From NCBI RefSeq assembly GCF_013415105.1, contig NZ_JACCDF010000001.1, positions 310,001 through 374,000 on the forward strand: a stretch of DNA of 64,000 nt, given 5' to 3'. The notes under the pieces are model-generated. The model did no database searches. It saw only the letters and a list, made by a program, of their open reading frames with translations, and was not told where the DNA came from. This document shows positions 19,936-28,180 of the stretch, piece by piece (the first letter of the stretch is position 1; the number at the start of each line of letters is the position of its first letter). The translations under genes were made by a program, and so were the position numbers. Origin of the DNA: Vreelandella salicampi. GTDB taxonomy: Bacteria; Pseudomonadota; Gammaproteobacteria; Pseudomonadales; Halomonadaceae.

Positions 19936-20546
19936 GACGCATCACTCGGGTAGGTTAAAACATCCACATCATCGCGGGTGCGTCGTGACTCACTGCCAAT
20001 CACTATGCGGCGTGAGTACTCCACTACCTGACCTAGACCATGGCGGGATTGTGTAACCCACTCTCCCGCCAAATATTCGCCTTCCGGGCCAATGCGTTGG
20101 CGCACTTGCGAGGACTGAACGCTCGCTTCCATCGATGCCACGCTTAGGCGGTAGACCCCATCTGGCAGACCACTCCCCGGCCCTAGCGGCCCTACGTGAA
20201 AGCGTCCATCTTCCACTTGCGTCCGTTCGCGCCAACGAACGCCGCTCTGCTCGCGTTCCACCATAACGTTGACCTGCGTGTCATCAGGCAAATTCGTTTC
20301 GCCACTGACCGTGACGCGGCGGTCTGTACGCAACCCTATCGTCGTCTCCATCGTGACCGTAAGCGGGCTTGGTTCTGGTTCCTCGGCTTCTGGCTCACCT
20401 GACGCATTCGCGGCTTGGTTGCCCGTGGATTCCGCTGGGTCTGACGAATTTTCTGCGTCTTGTTGCTCTTCCTTTGAACCGCTGCAGGCCGTCAGCAGTA
20501 CGATCAACAAAGCAACTCCCCATCGCCTTATTCGCTTTTGTCTCAC
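19932..20546 (-). CDS. predicted lipoprotein of unknown function
   Basis: 204 residues. It has a basic N-terminus, a short hydrophobic stretch and a lipobox LLTAC (Cys21), so it should be lipidated and exported. Next comes an acidic, low-complexity Glu/Ser/Ala/Pro spacer (22-62), then a beta-rich domain with paired statements such as VTVSGETNLPDDTQVNVMVE and GRFHVGPLG, reminiscent of an Ig-like carbohydrate- or protein-binding fold. The start is GTG with a perfect AAAGGAGG. I do not recognise a family. The acidic spacer fits a halophile's periplasmic protein. Confidence 0.75.
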   Translation of the reverse strand: MRQKRIRRWGVALLIVLLTACSGSKEEQQDAENSSDPAESTGNQAANASGEPEAEEPEPSPLTVTMETTIGLRTDRRVTVSGETNLPDDTQVNVMVEREQSGVRWRERTQVEDGRFHVGPLGPGSGLPDGVYRLSVASMEASVQSSQVRQRIGPEGEYLAGEWVTQSRHGLGQVVEYSRRIVIGSESRRTRDDVDVLTYPSDAS

Positions 20547-20739
20547 TGCCGCCTCCTTTAGGTTCTGGGCACTTACCTTGCGACTCTACGCTACTGTCAC
20601 GCCGTTGATGCACAACTATATGAAAAAATTCGTTCTGCCTTTTGTTTTCCGCCAAATGTTGCTGCCATCCGCCAATCGGCTTCATAACTGTGTAAAGAAC
20701 CCGCATCTTTCCAAAAGGTCACACCTTTCCATTTCGCAG
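20547..20739. other. non-coding remainder upstream of the lipoprotein gene
   Basis: About 190 bases between the lipoprotein start and the integrase remnant. One minus frame stays open for about 49 codons without a start codon. I cannot assign it; it may be eroded island DNA. Confidence 0.3.
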
Positions 20740-20918
20740 TCAGCTTGGCGCGGAAACGGAAAGTTCTAATTCACGACGCTTAGCCCATTCATCGGCCATG
20801 ACCTTTCTAGGGAAAGTTATAGCCTCGGTGTGAGTCTTTTCCCATCACGCATAATGCGAACCTGGGCCGTATATGCGAAACTGCCGTCCTTTCTTTTTCG
20901 CTTTTTAATCGTAGTCAT
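20740..20918 (-). pseudogene. N-terminal remnant of a DusA-associated tyrosine integrase
   Basis: The minus strand starts at ATG 20918 with MTTIKKRKRKDGSFAYTAQ, the typical arm-binding N-terminus of tyrosine integrases, and stops after 33 codons. Moving one frame at the DGK codons restores the next family block, THTEAITFPRKVMADEWAKR followed by RELELS, until a stop at 20740. One lost base therefore explains the break. The catalytic domain is gone. It lies just upstream of and divergent from dusA, the known attachment gene for this integrase family. CGTAGC occurs three times in 20930-20975, possibly arm-type sites. Confidence 0.75.
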
Positions 20919-21020
20919 TGCGCATAACCTTCGCGTAGCGAATTGCACATTGAGCGCGTAGCAACTTCGTAGCAATGCATCACGCAAAACGCCGCCTAAG
21001 TACTGTAAACTTGAACAGTT

Positions 21021-22055
21021 ATGAATGATACCACAACACCGCAAACCCGCATGAAGTCTGGCACCGCCCGCCCAGAGCTGGATAGGACTTTCTCCGTCGC
21101 GCCTATGATGGATTGGACGACGCGCGATTACAGAGCTTTCGCGCGCACCTTAACTACGCGTGCGCTGCTGTATACCGAAATGGTGACCACCGGCGCTATT
21201 TTGCATGGCTCGCCGCGTGAGCGCTTTCTGGGTCACAGTGACGTTGAACACCCCCTCGCGCTGCAACTTGGGGGTAGCCATGCGGGTGAGTTAGCCGAAT
21301 GTGCCACAATTGCCGAGGATTGGGGCTACGACGAAGTGAATCTGAACGTCGGCTGCCCGAGTGACCGGGTGCAGAACAACCTTATTGGCGCGTGTTTAAT
21401 GGCTTACCCAGAGAAGGTGGCCGAGGCAGTGCGGACGATGCAGGCAGCGGTGTCTATTCCGGTCACAGTGAAATGCCGAATTGGTATTGATGACCAGGAC
21501 GAAGATGCCGATCTTGAGCGGTTTATCGCTATCGTCGCTGACGCAGGCTGTAAGGTGTTCACCGTCCATGCACGTAAGGCATGGCTAAAAGGTTTGTCGC
21601 CTAAGCAGAACCGCGATGTGCCGCCGCTTAACTACCCCCGCGTTCATCGCCTAAAGCAACGCTACCCTGAGCTGCATATTGGCATTAATGGCGGTATCAA
21701 GACGCTGGATGAGTGCGCAACTCATCTAAGCAGTGTGGACAGTGTGATGGTGGGTCGCGAGGCTTATCAAAACCCGTGGATGCTCGCTGGCGTCGATGAG
21801 CAACTTTATGGCGTAAAAAGCCCCGCACAAAGCCGTATGGCGGCCGCCATCGCATTTCGGCCTTATATCGCCCAGCGGCTTAACGAAGGTGCCAAACTTA
21901 ACCATATCACGCGGCATTTATTGGGCCTGTTCCAAGGCTGCCCCGGTGGGCGCCGTTTCCGGCGCCACCTTTCCGAACACGCCCACAAAGAAGGCGCTGA
22001 CTTACGTATTTTTGATGATGCGTTGAGCCTGGTGCGTGAGCCACAAGCAGCCTAA
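21021..22055 (+). CDS. dusA: tRNA-dihydrouridine(20/20a) synthase
   Basis: A 344-residue FMN enzyme that reduces U20/U20a in the D-loop of tRNA. It matches E. coli DusA throughout: FSVAPMMDWTTRDYR near residue 24, LYTEMVTTGAI, LNVGCPSDRVQ (catalytic Cys), VTVKCRIGIDD, VHARKAWLKGLSPK, INGGI, and VGREAYQNPW. The C-terminus HITRHLLGLFQGCPGGRRFR belongs to the tRNA-binding helical domain. The gene is intact even though an integrase remnant lies immediately upstream, which fits island integration that rebuilds the 5' end. Confidence 0.96.
   Translation: MNDTTTPQTRMKSGTARPELDRTFSVAPMMDWTTRDYRAFARTLTTRALLYTEMVTTGAILHGSPRERFLGHSDVEHPLALQLGGSHAGELAECATIAEDWGYDEVNLNVGCPSDRVQNNLIGACLMAYPEKVAEAVRTMQAAVSIPVTVKCRIGIDDQDEDADLERFIAIVADAGCKVFTVHARKAWLKGLSPKQNRDVPPLNYPRVHRLKQRYPELHIGINGGIKTLDECATHLSSVDSVMVGREAYQNPWMLAGVDEQLYGVKSPAQSRMAAAIAFRPYIAQRLNEGAKLNHITRHLLGLFQGCPGGRRFRRHLSEHAHKEGADLRIFDDALSLVREPQAA
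21093..21127 (+). other. probable attachment site within the dusA 5' region
   Basis: DusA-associated integrases are known to insert at the 5' end of dusA, around the codons for the conserved APMxDWT motif. Those codons lie here. I did not find a second long copy within the window, so the exact core is unproven. Confidence 0.35.
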
Positions 22056-22065
22056 CTCGGGCGAA

Positions 22066-23097
22066 TTAGTAGGGCGAATCCGGCAGCGGTTCCAACGACG
22101 AATGAAATGACTCAATGGCGGTTTCCGCCTCTTCAATCGCATCAAAGCGAGCAATGTGAAAAAGCGCTTCGCCTTCATTGGCAAGCGGCAAGCGGCTCAT
22201 GCCAATCACAATGCCGTCTGCTACGGCGCGTACTTCGCCTTCATCGTTACCGAAGGGGTCCGCGACCTTGCCCAGGAGCTCGCCCTTTGCCACGCGAGCA
22301 CCCAAACGCACCTTGGGGCGCAGAATGCCATCTATTGGCGCCCGTGCCCAACTAGAGCCATTGGCAATCTCTGCCGGAGCCGGCCGGCGGCGACGCTGCT
22401 CACCTGCTAGCATGCCCAACCGACGCATCACGCGCAGCACGCCACGCACACCGGGGGCAATGGCCCATTCGTCAAAACGCAGCGCCTCTCCGGCTTCGTA
22501 AGTCAGCACGGGAATACCACGGTTTTGGGCGTAATGACGCAAGCTCCCCTCACGCAACTCGGCGTTAAGCACAACGGGGGCGCCAAACGCGTCGGCCATC
22601 TGCTCCGTTTCACTGCCGGGACTTAACTGCGCGCGGATTTGCGGTAGGTTCGTGCGGTGAATGGCGCCCGTATGCAAATCGATAATATGCGTGGCGCGAT
22701 CCACCATTTCTTCTCGCAGCAGCGCCGCGATGCGTCCACCCAGCGAGCCAGATTCACTGCCGGGAAAGCAGCGATTTAAATCGCGCCGATCAGGCAAATA
22801 GCGCGTCTGCTGCAAAAAACCAAAGACATTGACCACCGGCACCGCGATAAGCGTACCGCGTATGCTATTAATGGCTTTTGAACGCATAAGGCGGCGTACG
22901 ATTTCGACACCGTTAATCTCGTCGCCATGAATGCCGCCGCACACCAGTAACACGGGACCATCTTTACGGCCATGCACCACTTCAACCGGCATGTGCAGCT
23001 GGGTATGGGTATAAAGTTTAGCGACCGGGAAATCAATTTCTTGCCGTTGCCCGGGCTTAACGTCGCACCCGGCTAATGTAAATGGCGCTCGTGCCAT
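22066..23097 (-). CDS. AstE/aspartoacylase-family zinc deacylase
   Basis: A 343-residue M14-like metallohydrolase. The zinc motif is CGGIHGDEINGVEIV near residue 50 (H-x2-E), and the third ligand region is HIIDLHTGAIH near 140. The C-terminal third, with GILRPKVRLGARVAKGELL, is a lipoyl-like beta barrel typical of the succinylglutamate desuccinylase/aspartoacylase family. Such enzymes remove N-acyl groups from amino acids or polyglutamate tails; the substrate is unknown and no ast genes are nearby. I start at ATG 23097, with AAGGCAGG upstream, because homology begins there; the frame is open to 23187. It is convergent with dusA. Confidence 0.82.
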   Translation of the reverse strand: MARAPFTLAGCDVKPGQRQEIDFPVAKLYTHTQLHMPVEVVHGRKDGPVLLVCGGIHGDEINGVEIVRRLMRSKAINSIRGTLIAVPVVNVFGFLQQTRYLPDRRDLNRCFPGSESGSLGGRIAALLREEMVDRATHIIDLHTGAIHRTNLPQIRAQLSPGSETEQMADAFGAPVVLNAELREGSLRHYAQNRGIPVLTYEAGEALRFDEWAIAPGVRGVLRVMRRLGMLAGEQRRRRPAPAEIANGSSWARAPIDGILRPKVRLGARVAKGELLGKVADPFGNDEGEVRAVADGIVIGMSRLPLANEGEALFHIARFDAIEEAETAIESFHSSLEPLPDSPY

Positions 23098-23222
23098 ATG
23101 AAGACCTGCCTTGGTATCAAACACTGTTTTCTTATCGCCGTTATACGCCCTTGAGGCGCCAGTGACGAGTAAAATCCGCCGATGCACCTCACTTTCCTGC
23201 GGTATTTTGCCGAAACGAGGTA

Positions 23223-23246
23223 TCCATACGCTTTTGCATGTAAAAC
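23223..23246. promoter_or_regulatory. candidate operator upstream of the TetR regulator gene
   Basis: TCCATACGCTTTTGCATGTAAAAC matches the sequence in front of the tolC-like gene at 17 of 24 positions, including the CATAC and GCATGT parts. It lies about 55-77 bases before the tetR start and could mediate autoregulation. Confidence 0.4.
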
Positions 23247-23299
23247 GCCGTCGAGTTGGTTAAGATATAAGCGCGTTTTATCCAGAGGCAGCGGGATTC

Positions 23300-23923
23300 A
23301 TGGCAAGAAAAACGAAGGCAGAAGCGGCCGCTACACGCGAGGCGCTTCTTGATGCGGCCGAAGAGATGTTTATTCAGCACGGAGTCGCGCGCACGTCTTT
23401 AGAGCAAATCGCCCGCCATGCCGGCATGACCCGTGGCGCGGTCTATTGGCACTTCAAGAACAAAGCCGACTTGTTTCACGCCATGCTCCAGCGCGTACGT
23501 TTACCCTTTCAAGATTTGGTCGAAGCGCTCGACGACCCTGAGCTGGCCAAAAAACCCCTGGAAGCCATTCGCCTAGCGTGTATCAGTGGCTTTGAGCACC
23601 TAGAACGCCCCCGCTATCGTCGAGTGCATGCCATTCTAATCCATCATTGCGAAGTCTTTAGCGATATCGACCCGCTGGCCATGCAAAACGAAATGGTCGA
23701 AGAGTCGTGCGGCGCCTTACGCGATTATTTTCACTGCGCCGCACGCCTTGGCCACCTGCGCGATGACATTCCACCGGAACTCGCCGCACAACTGTTACAG
23801 TCTTTGCTCGGCGGCCTATTTCACGACTGGCTGCGCAATTACGAGCGCTTCTCCATTTATGAAGAAGGCACCCGTCTCGTGAAGGCCCAGCTATCGTTGA
23901 TGCGAGCCTCACCCTCAGAGTGA
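23300..23923 (+). CDS. AcrR/TtgR-type TetR-family repressor
   Basis: A 207-residue regulator. Residues 10-58 are the TetR helix-turn-helix (ALLDAAEEMFIQHG, then TSLEQIARHAGMTRGAVYWH), with the YWHFKNKADLF ending of efflux-pump repressors. The remaining helices form the ligand pocket. It is convergent with the RND pump gene and almost certainly represses the tolC-MFP-RND operon, which has an AcrR-like operator upstream. Drug-like ligands would release it. Confidence 0.9.
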   Translation: MARKTKAEAAATREALLDAAEEMFIQHGVARTSLEQIARHAGMTRGAVYWHFKNKADLFHAMLQRVRLPFQDLVEALDDPELAKKPLEAIRLACISGFEHLERPRYRRVHAILIHHCEVFSDIDPLAMQNEMVEESCGALRDYFHCAARLGHLRDDIPPELAAQLLQSLLGGLFHDWLRNYERFSIYEEGTRLVKAQLSLMRASPSE

Positions 23924-23926
23924 GGC
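23906..23926 (+). terminator. hairpin overlapping the tetR stop codon
   Basis: GCCTCAC/GTGAGGC with a seven-base loop, then CGCGATTTT. It is a modest terminator candidate between convergent genes. Confidence 0.4.
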
Positions 23927-23963
23927 CGCGATTTTGCTATGGTAGTGATCTCTCCCTAATACC

Positions 23964-26900
23964 CTACCCCTCGTCCTTTGATTCTTGGTGTTCGCGCCCC
24001 AGCAAGATATAAAACGCTGGCAACACGAAAATGGTAAACAAGGTACCAATACCCAGTCCGGCACTGATCGTCAGACCGATGGCAAAGCGGCTTTCTGCAC
24101 CCGGACCAACGGCAATCAGCAGCGGCACCATAGCGAAGATTAGCGCCACAGAAGTCATGATGATCGGACGTAGCCGGATGGCAGAGGCTTCAATCACAGC
24201 ATCAATCTTGTTCAGTCCACGCTCTTTCTGCAACTGGTTGGCGAACTCGACAATCAGGATACCATTCTTGGAAACCACGCCAATCAACGTAATCAGTCCC
24301 ACCTGGGTGTAGATATTCATGGTGGCGAAGCCGAGCACGATGAACGCCATGGCACCGGCCACCGACATGGGTACTGAGATCAGGATGATGAACGGATCAC
24401 GCCAGCTTTCAAACTGCGCCGCCAGTACCAGATAGATGACCAGTAGCGACAGGAAGAAGGTTACTGCCAGGGCGTTACCCTGATTCGCCAGCTGCCGACT
24501 CTGGCCAGTGTAATCGTAACCGAAGCCCTGTGGGAAGGTCTCAGCTGCGGCTTGTTCCATGTAATCCATGGCGGTACCCGCTGCCACGCCTGGTTTGATA
24601 ACCCCCTGCACGGTAAGGGAGTTCTGCTGGTTGAACTGGGTCCGGTTGGAAGGCTCGACGTCGTGGGTGAAGCTTACCACGCTACCTAGCGGAACCAGCT
24701 CACCGTTGTCGGCACGGACCTGGTAGTCATTCAACTTCTGTTCATCCAGACGGAATTGCTGGTCCACCTGGGGAATGACCTGATAGGACCGACCTTCCAT
24801 ATTGAACCGGTTGATGTAACCGCCACCGAGCATGCTCGATAGGGTCTGGCCAATGTCCTGCATGGACAGGCCGAGGTCTGCCACCCGATCCCGGTCCACC
24901 TTGATGCGGGTGATGGGCCGGTCGAAGTTGATGGATTTCTGCAGAAACATGAAGTTACCGCTGCCCATGGCCTTGCCCAGCAACTCATCAGCCACCTGGT
25001 TCAGCTGCTCGTAGCTGTTGCCAGTGGTGATCACAAACTGGAACGGCAGGCCGCCGCCAGAGCCGGGCAGAGACGGCGGCGGGAATACGGCCGTTTGCAG
25101 ACCGGTGACCTTACTCAGCTCGGCATCCAGCTTGGGCTGGGCTTCGAATTGGGAAATCTCGCGCTCGCTCCAGGGAGCCATCTTGAAACCGCCGAATACG
25201 GCGTTAGGGCCGGTAATGCCGATGATCATGAAATCTTCTTGGTAGCCCGGCACCGTCGCTATGCGATTCTGGATTTCGTCGCCATGCTCCTGAAGATAAT
25301 CCAGCGTCGCCGTTTGCGGCCCGAGCCCCTGATAGAACAGGATGCCTTGGTCTTCTGTGGGGGCCAACTCACTCTGGCTCATGGTTACCATGAAATAGAT
25401 CGACCCAAGGACGACCACCGCAAAGAACACCACCACGGATTTAGTCTTCATCAGCGATGTAAGAGCAGCCTTATAGGCCCCTGACAGTCCATTGAAGGTA
25501 CGCTCAACCAGCTGCTCAAACCGGCCAGGATTACCATGTGGCTTGAGTACCATGCCAGATAGCATGGGGGACAGCGTCAGGGCGACGATGCCCGATATCA
25601 CCACCGCACCCGCGAGGGTGAAGGCGAATTCGGTGAACAGGGAGCCGACTAGGCCGCCCATGAAGCCAATCGGCGCGTATACCGCCACCAGCGTGGTGGT
25701 CATCGCAATGATCGGTACAGCCATTTCACGGGCGCCATTGATAGCGGCCTCGAAACGGGTTTCGCCCTGCTCTATGTGACGGTGCACATTCTCCACCACG
25801 ATAATGGCATCATCCACCACCAGGCCAATGGCCAACACCATGGACAGCAATGTCAGCAGGTTCAGTGAGAAACCGAACACCAGCATGACGAAAGCGCCGC
25901 CGATCAGCGACAGCGGCACAGCCACCGACGGAACAATCGCCGCCCGCAAGGAGCCCAGGCAAAGGAATACCACCACCAGCACAATGACCAGCGCTTCCAG
26001 CAGTGTCTTGATGACCTCCTTGATGGAGTCTTCAATAAAATCAGAGGCATCGTAAGCTAGGCGCGCATCCAGACCTGACGGCAGTTGGCTCCGGATTTCC
26101 GGAAGCTCCGCTTTCACCAGCCCGGCGACGGTCAGCGGGTTGGCGCCTGGCGCCAGCTCGATGGCCACGTAGGTGGCCGGCTGGCCTTTGTACAAGGCGA
26201 GCTGGTCGTAGGTCTGGGAACCCAGTTCGACGCGGGCAATATCCTGCAGGCGAATTTGGGAGCCTTCGTACTGCTTGACGACTAGGTTGCGAAACTTGTC
26301 CGGATCGGCGACGTCAGTGTCGCTGGTCATGCTGATTTCAGTGTAGGTACCCTTGGTGTTACCCACCGCCGCTTGGTAGTTGTTGGCGCGGAGTTTGGCG
26401 ATCACTTGCTGGGGCGTCATATCCACAGCTGCCAGCCGCTCCGGGTTTAGCCACACGCGAAGAGCAAACGTCCGGCCAAGCAGGTCTGCCTTACCGACGC
26501 CGGACAGCGCCTGGAGTTTCGGTTGCACCACCCGGGTCAGGTAATCGGTAATCTGCGGCACCGCCAGTTCTTCACTGTAGAAGGCGATGTACATCAGTGC
26601 CGTGGAGTCACCGGTAGTGGAGGTGATCACCGGGTCCTGAGCCTCGGCGGGCAGTACGTTACGCTGACTGGCTACCTTGGCCTGAATTTCCGCGAGCGCC
26701 GCGTTGGCGTCGTAGTTCAGCTCCATTTTGGCCTGAATGGTGGAGGTGCCCTGGGAGCTGGTGGACGTCAGGTAATCGATCCCGCTGGCTTCGGCAATAG
26801 CCTGTTGCAGAGGCGTGGTGATGAAGCCCTTGATAAGGTCTGAGCTGGCGCCCGGGTAAGCCGTAGTCACGGTAACCGTGGTGCTTTCTAGTTCCGGGTA

Positions 26901-27008
26901 CTGACGGATTTCCATTTCCATGGCAGCCCGTGCACCCAACAGCAGTATCAGCAGGCTGACCACCGTTGCGAGAACCGGCCGGCGGATAAATATGTCGGTG
27001 AATCGCAT
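23964..27008 (-). CDS. RND multidrug efflux permease (HAE1/AcrB family)
   Basis: A 1014-residue inner-membrane proton antiporter that should expel hydrophobic compounds through the adaptor and TolC-like partners encoded upstream. It has twelve membrane helices in the usual 1+5, 1+5 arrangement with two large periplasmic loops. The proton-relay Asp pair is Asp399/Asp400 in GLVVDDAIIVVENV, and the N-terminus FIRRPVLATVVSLLILLLG is typical. Its ATG shares a base with the MFP stop (TAATG). Lengths near 1015-1050 are normal. Confidence 0.95.
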   Translation of the reverse strand: MRFTDIFIRRPVLATVVSLLILLLGARAAMEMEIRQYPELESTTVTVTTAYPGASSDLIKGFITTPLQQAIAEASGIDYLTSTSSQGTSTIQAKMELNYDANAALAEIQAKVASQRNVLPAEAQDPVITSTTGDSTALMYIAFYSEELAVPQITDYLTRVVQPKLQALSGVGKADLLGRTFALRVWLNPERLAAVDMTPQQVIAKLRANNYQAAVGNTKGTYTEISMTSDTDVADPDKFRNLVVKQYEGSQIRLQDIARVELGSQTYDQLALYKGQPATYVAIELAPGANPLTVAGLVKAELPEIRSQLPSGLDARLAYDASDFIEDSIKEVIKTLLEALVIVLVVVFLCLGSLRAAIVPSVAVPLSLIGGAFVMLVFGFSLNLLTLLSMVLAIGLVVDDAIIVVENVHRHIEQGETRFEAAINGAREMAVPIIAMTTTLVAVYAPIGFMGGLVGSLFTEFAFTLAGAVVISGIVALTLSPMLSGMVLKPHGNPGRFEQLVERTFNGLSGAYKAALTSLMKTKSVVVFFAVVVLGSIYFMVTMSQSELAPTEDQGILFYQGLGPQTATLDYLQEHGDEIQNRIATVPGYQEDFMIIGITGPNAVFGGFKMAPWSEREISQFEAQPKLDAELSKVTGLQTAVFPPPSLPGSGGGLPFQFVITTGNSYEQLNQVADELLGKAMGSGNFMFLQKSINFDRPITRIKVDRDRVADLGLSMQDIGQTLSSMLGGGYINRFNMEGRSYQVIPQVDQQFRLDEQKLNDYQVRADNGELVPLGSVVSFTHDVEPSNRTQFNQQNSLTVQGVIKPGVAAGTAMDYMEQAAAETFPQGFGYDYTGQSRQLANQGNALAVTFFLSLLVIYLVLAAQFESWRDPFIILISVPMSVAGAMAFIVLGFATMNIYTQVGLITLIGVVSKNGILIVEFANQLQKERGLNKIDAVIEASAIRLRPIIMTSVALIFAMVPLLIAVGPGAESRFAIGLTISAGLGIGTLFTIFVLPAFYILLGREHQESKDEG

Positions 27009-28108
27009 TACTCAGACGCCTCCTGCGGTTGCTCGTCCTTCTGGATCTCGACCTTCTGGCCGTCACGCAGACGAAGCAGCCCCTTGGAAACCACCGTCTC
27101 ACCTGCCTTCAGACCAGAGAGCACCGCTGCTTGGGTGTCACGGGTTTCGCCGGTGGTGATGGTGCGGCGGCTTACCGCTAAGTTGCCACTGTCGTCTTCT
27201 TCGACCACGAACACGAAGTCCCCATAGGTGTTGTAGGAAATGGCCGTGCGCGGCACCGTGACGACTTCGTTATCTTCCGGTTGCCGGGTCTGAATAGTCG
27301 CAAACATGCCAGGCCGCAGGCGGTTTTCTGAGTTGTCCAGGGTGGCGCGAATGCGCACGGTACGGGTTTCGGGGCTCACTGACGTGTTAATGGCACTAAC
27401 TTTGCCCTCGAATGTCTCATCCGGAACTGCCGCCACCGTGGCGACCACCGGGTAGCCGGTTTCCACTTTGGGCAGATCCTGTTCCGACAGGGTATAGTCC
27501 GCGTAAATCGGGTCCAACATGTTGATTTCGACAATCGGTGTGCCGGTAGGAACATATTCGCCCTGATCCACCATGCGGATACCCAGAGTGCCGTCGAACG
27601 GTGCCCGGATGATCTTCTTGTTAAGTTGCGCCTCCGCCTCGTTTACCCGAGCCCTGGCCGCGTCAAGATTGGCTTTGGCTTCGTCGTACTGGGACTGGGA
27701 CACGGCACGCTTCTCAAGCAGATTGGCTATCCGCTGGAAATCCTGTTCCGCCAACTGGGCTTCGGCCCGACGAGTGCGTAGGGCGGCTTCATCGATTTCC
27801 GAATCCAGACGGACGAGTACGTGGCCCTGTTCAACGATGTCTCCAGACTCGAAGTTGACCTCCTCAATGACGCCAGGCACTTCGTTGGCAACCTCAATGC
27901 CATTCACGGCCTCGATACTGCCCACAGCCTTGATAGCGGGCGTCCAGCTCTCCGTTCGGGCTTTGGTTGCGGAAATCTGGGTGGGCGGCTGAGCCTGGGA
28001 CATCTGCTCTTCCATCTGGCCAAACTGGTAGAATTTATAGCCGAAGATGCCACCAAGCACGACGCCGAGAAAAATGATAACGATCAGAAAGCGGGAAGCA
28101 ATGCGCAT
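27008..28108 (-). CDS. RND efflux periplasmic adaptor (membrane fusion protein)
   Basis: 366 residues. An N-terminal membrane anchor (about 7-27) is followed by a barrel-sandwich hybrid domain (GSIEAVNGIEVANEVPGVIE, then VLVRLDSEIDEA), a coiled-coil hairpin (about 110-165, AEAQLAEQDFQ), and beta-barrel segments (VSPETRTVRIRATLDN, LRPGMFATI). It bridges the RND permease and the outer-membrane channel. No lipobox was seen, so the anchor helix is kept. The final residues are acidic. It lies between the tolC-like and RND genes on one strand. Confidence 0.93.
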   Translation of the reverse strand: MRIASRFLIVIIFLGVVLGGIFGYKFYQFGQMEEQMSQAQPPTQISATKARTESWTPAIKAVGSIEAVNGIEVANEVPGVIEEVNFESGDIVEQGHVLVRLDSEIDEAALRTRRAEAQLAEQDFQRIANLLEKRAVSQSQYDEAKANLDAARARVNEAEAQLNKKIIRAPFDGTLGIRMVDQGEYVPTGTPIVEINMLDPIYADYTLSEQDLPKVETGYPVVATVAAVPDETFEGKVSAINTSVSPETRTVRIRATLDNSENRLRPGMFATIQTRQPEDNEVVTVPRTAISYNTYGDFVFVVEEDDSGNLAVSRRTITTGETRDTQAAVLSGLKAGETVVSKGLLRLRDGQKVEIQKDEQPQEASE

Positions 28109-28180
28109 AGTTCAGGTCCTGTCACTCCGTATCAAGTGATGCAAGTTTCAAAAGGAAAAAAAGCGGATCGTCGACAGGCT

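Noticed and set aside
19932..21020. Intact prophage or genomic island between the XRE gene and dusA
   Set aside because: Only an integrase N-terminal remnant is present; no structural or cargo genes.
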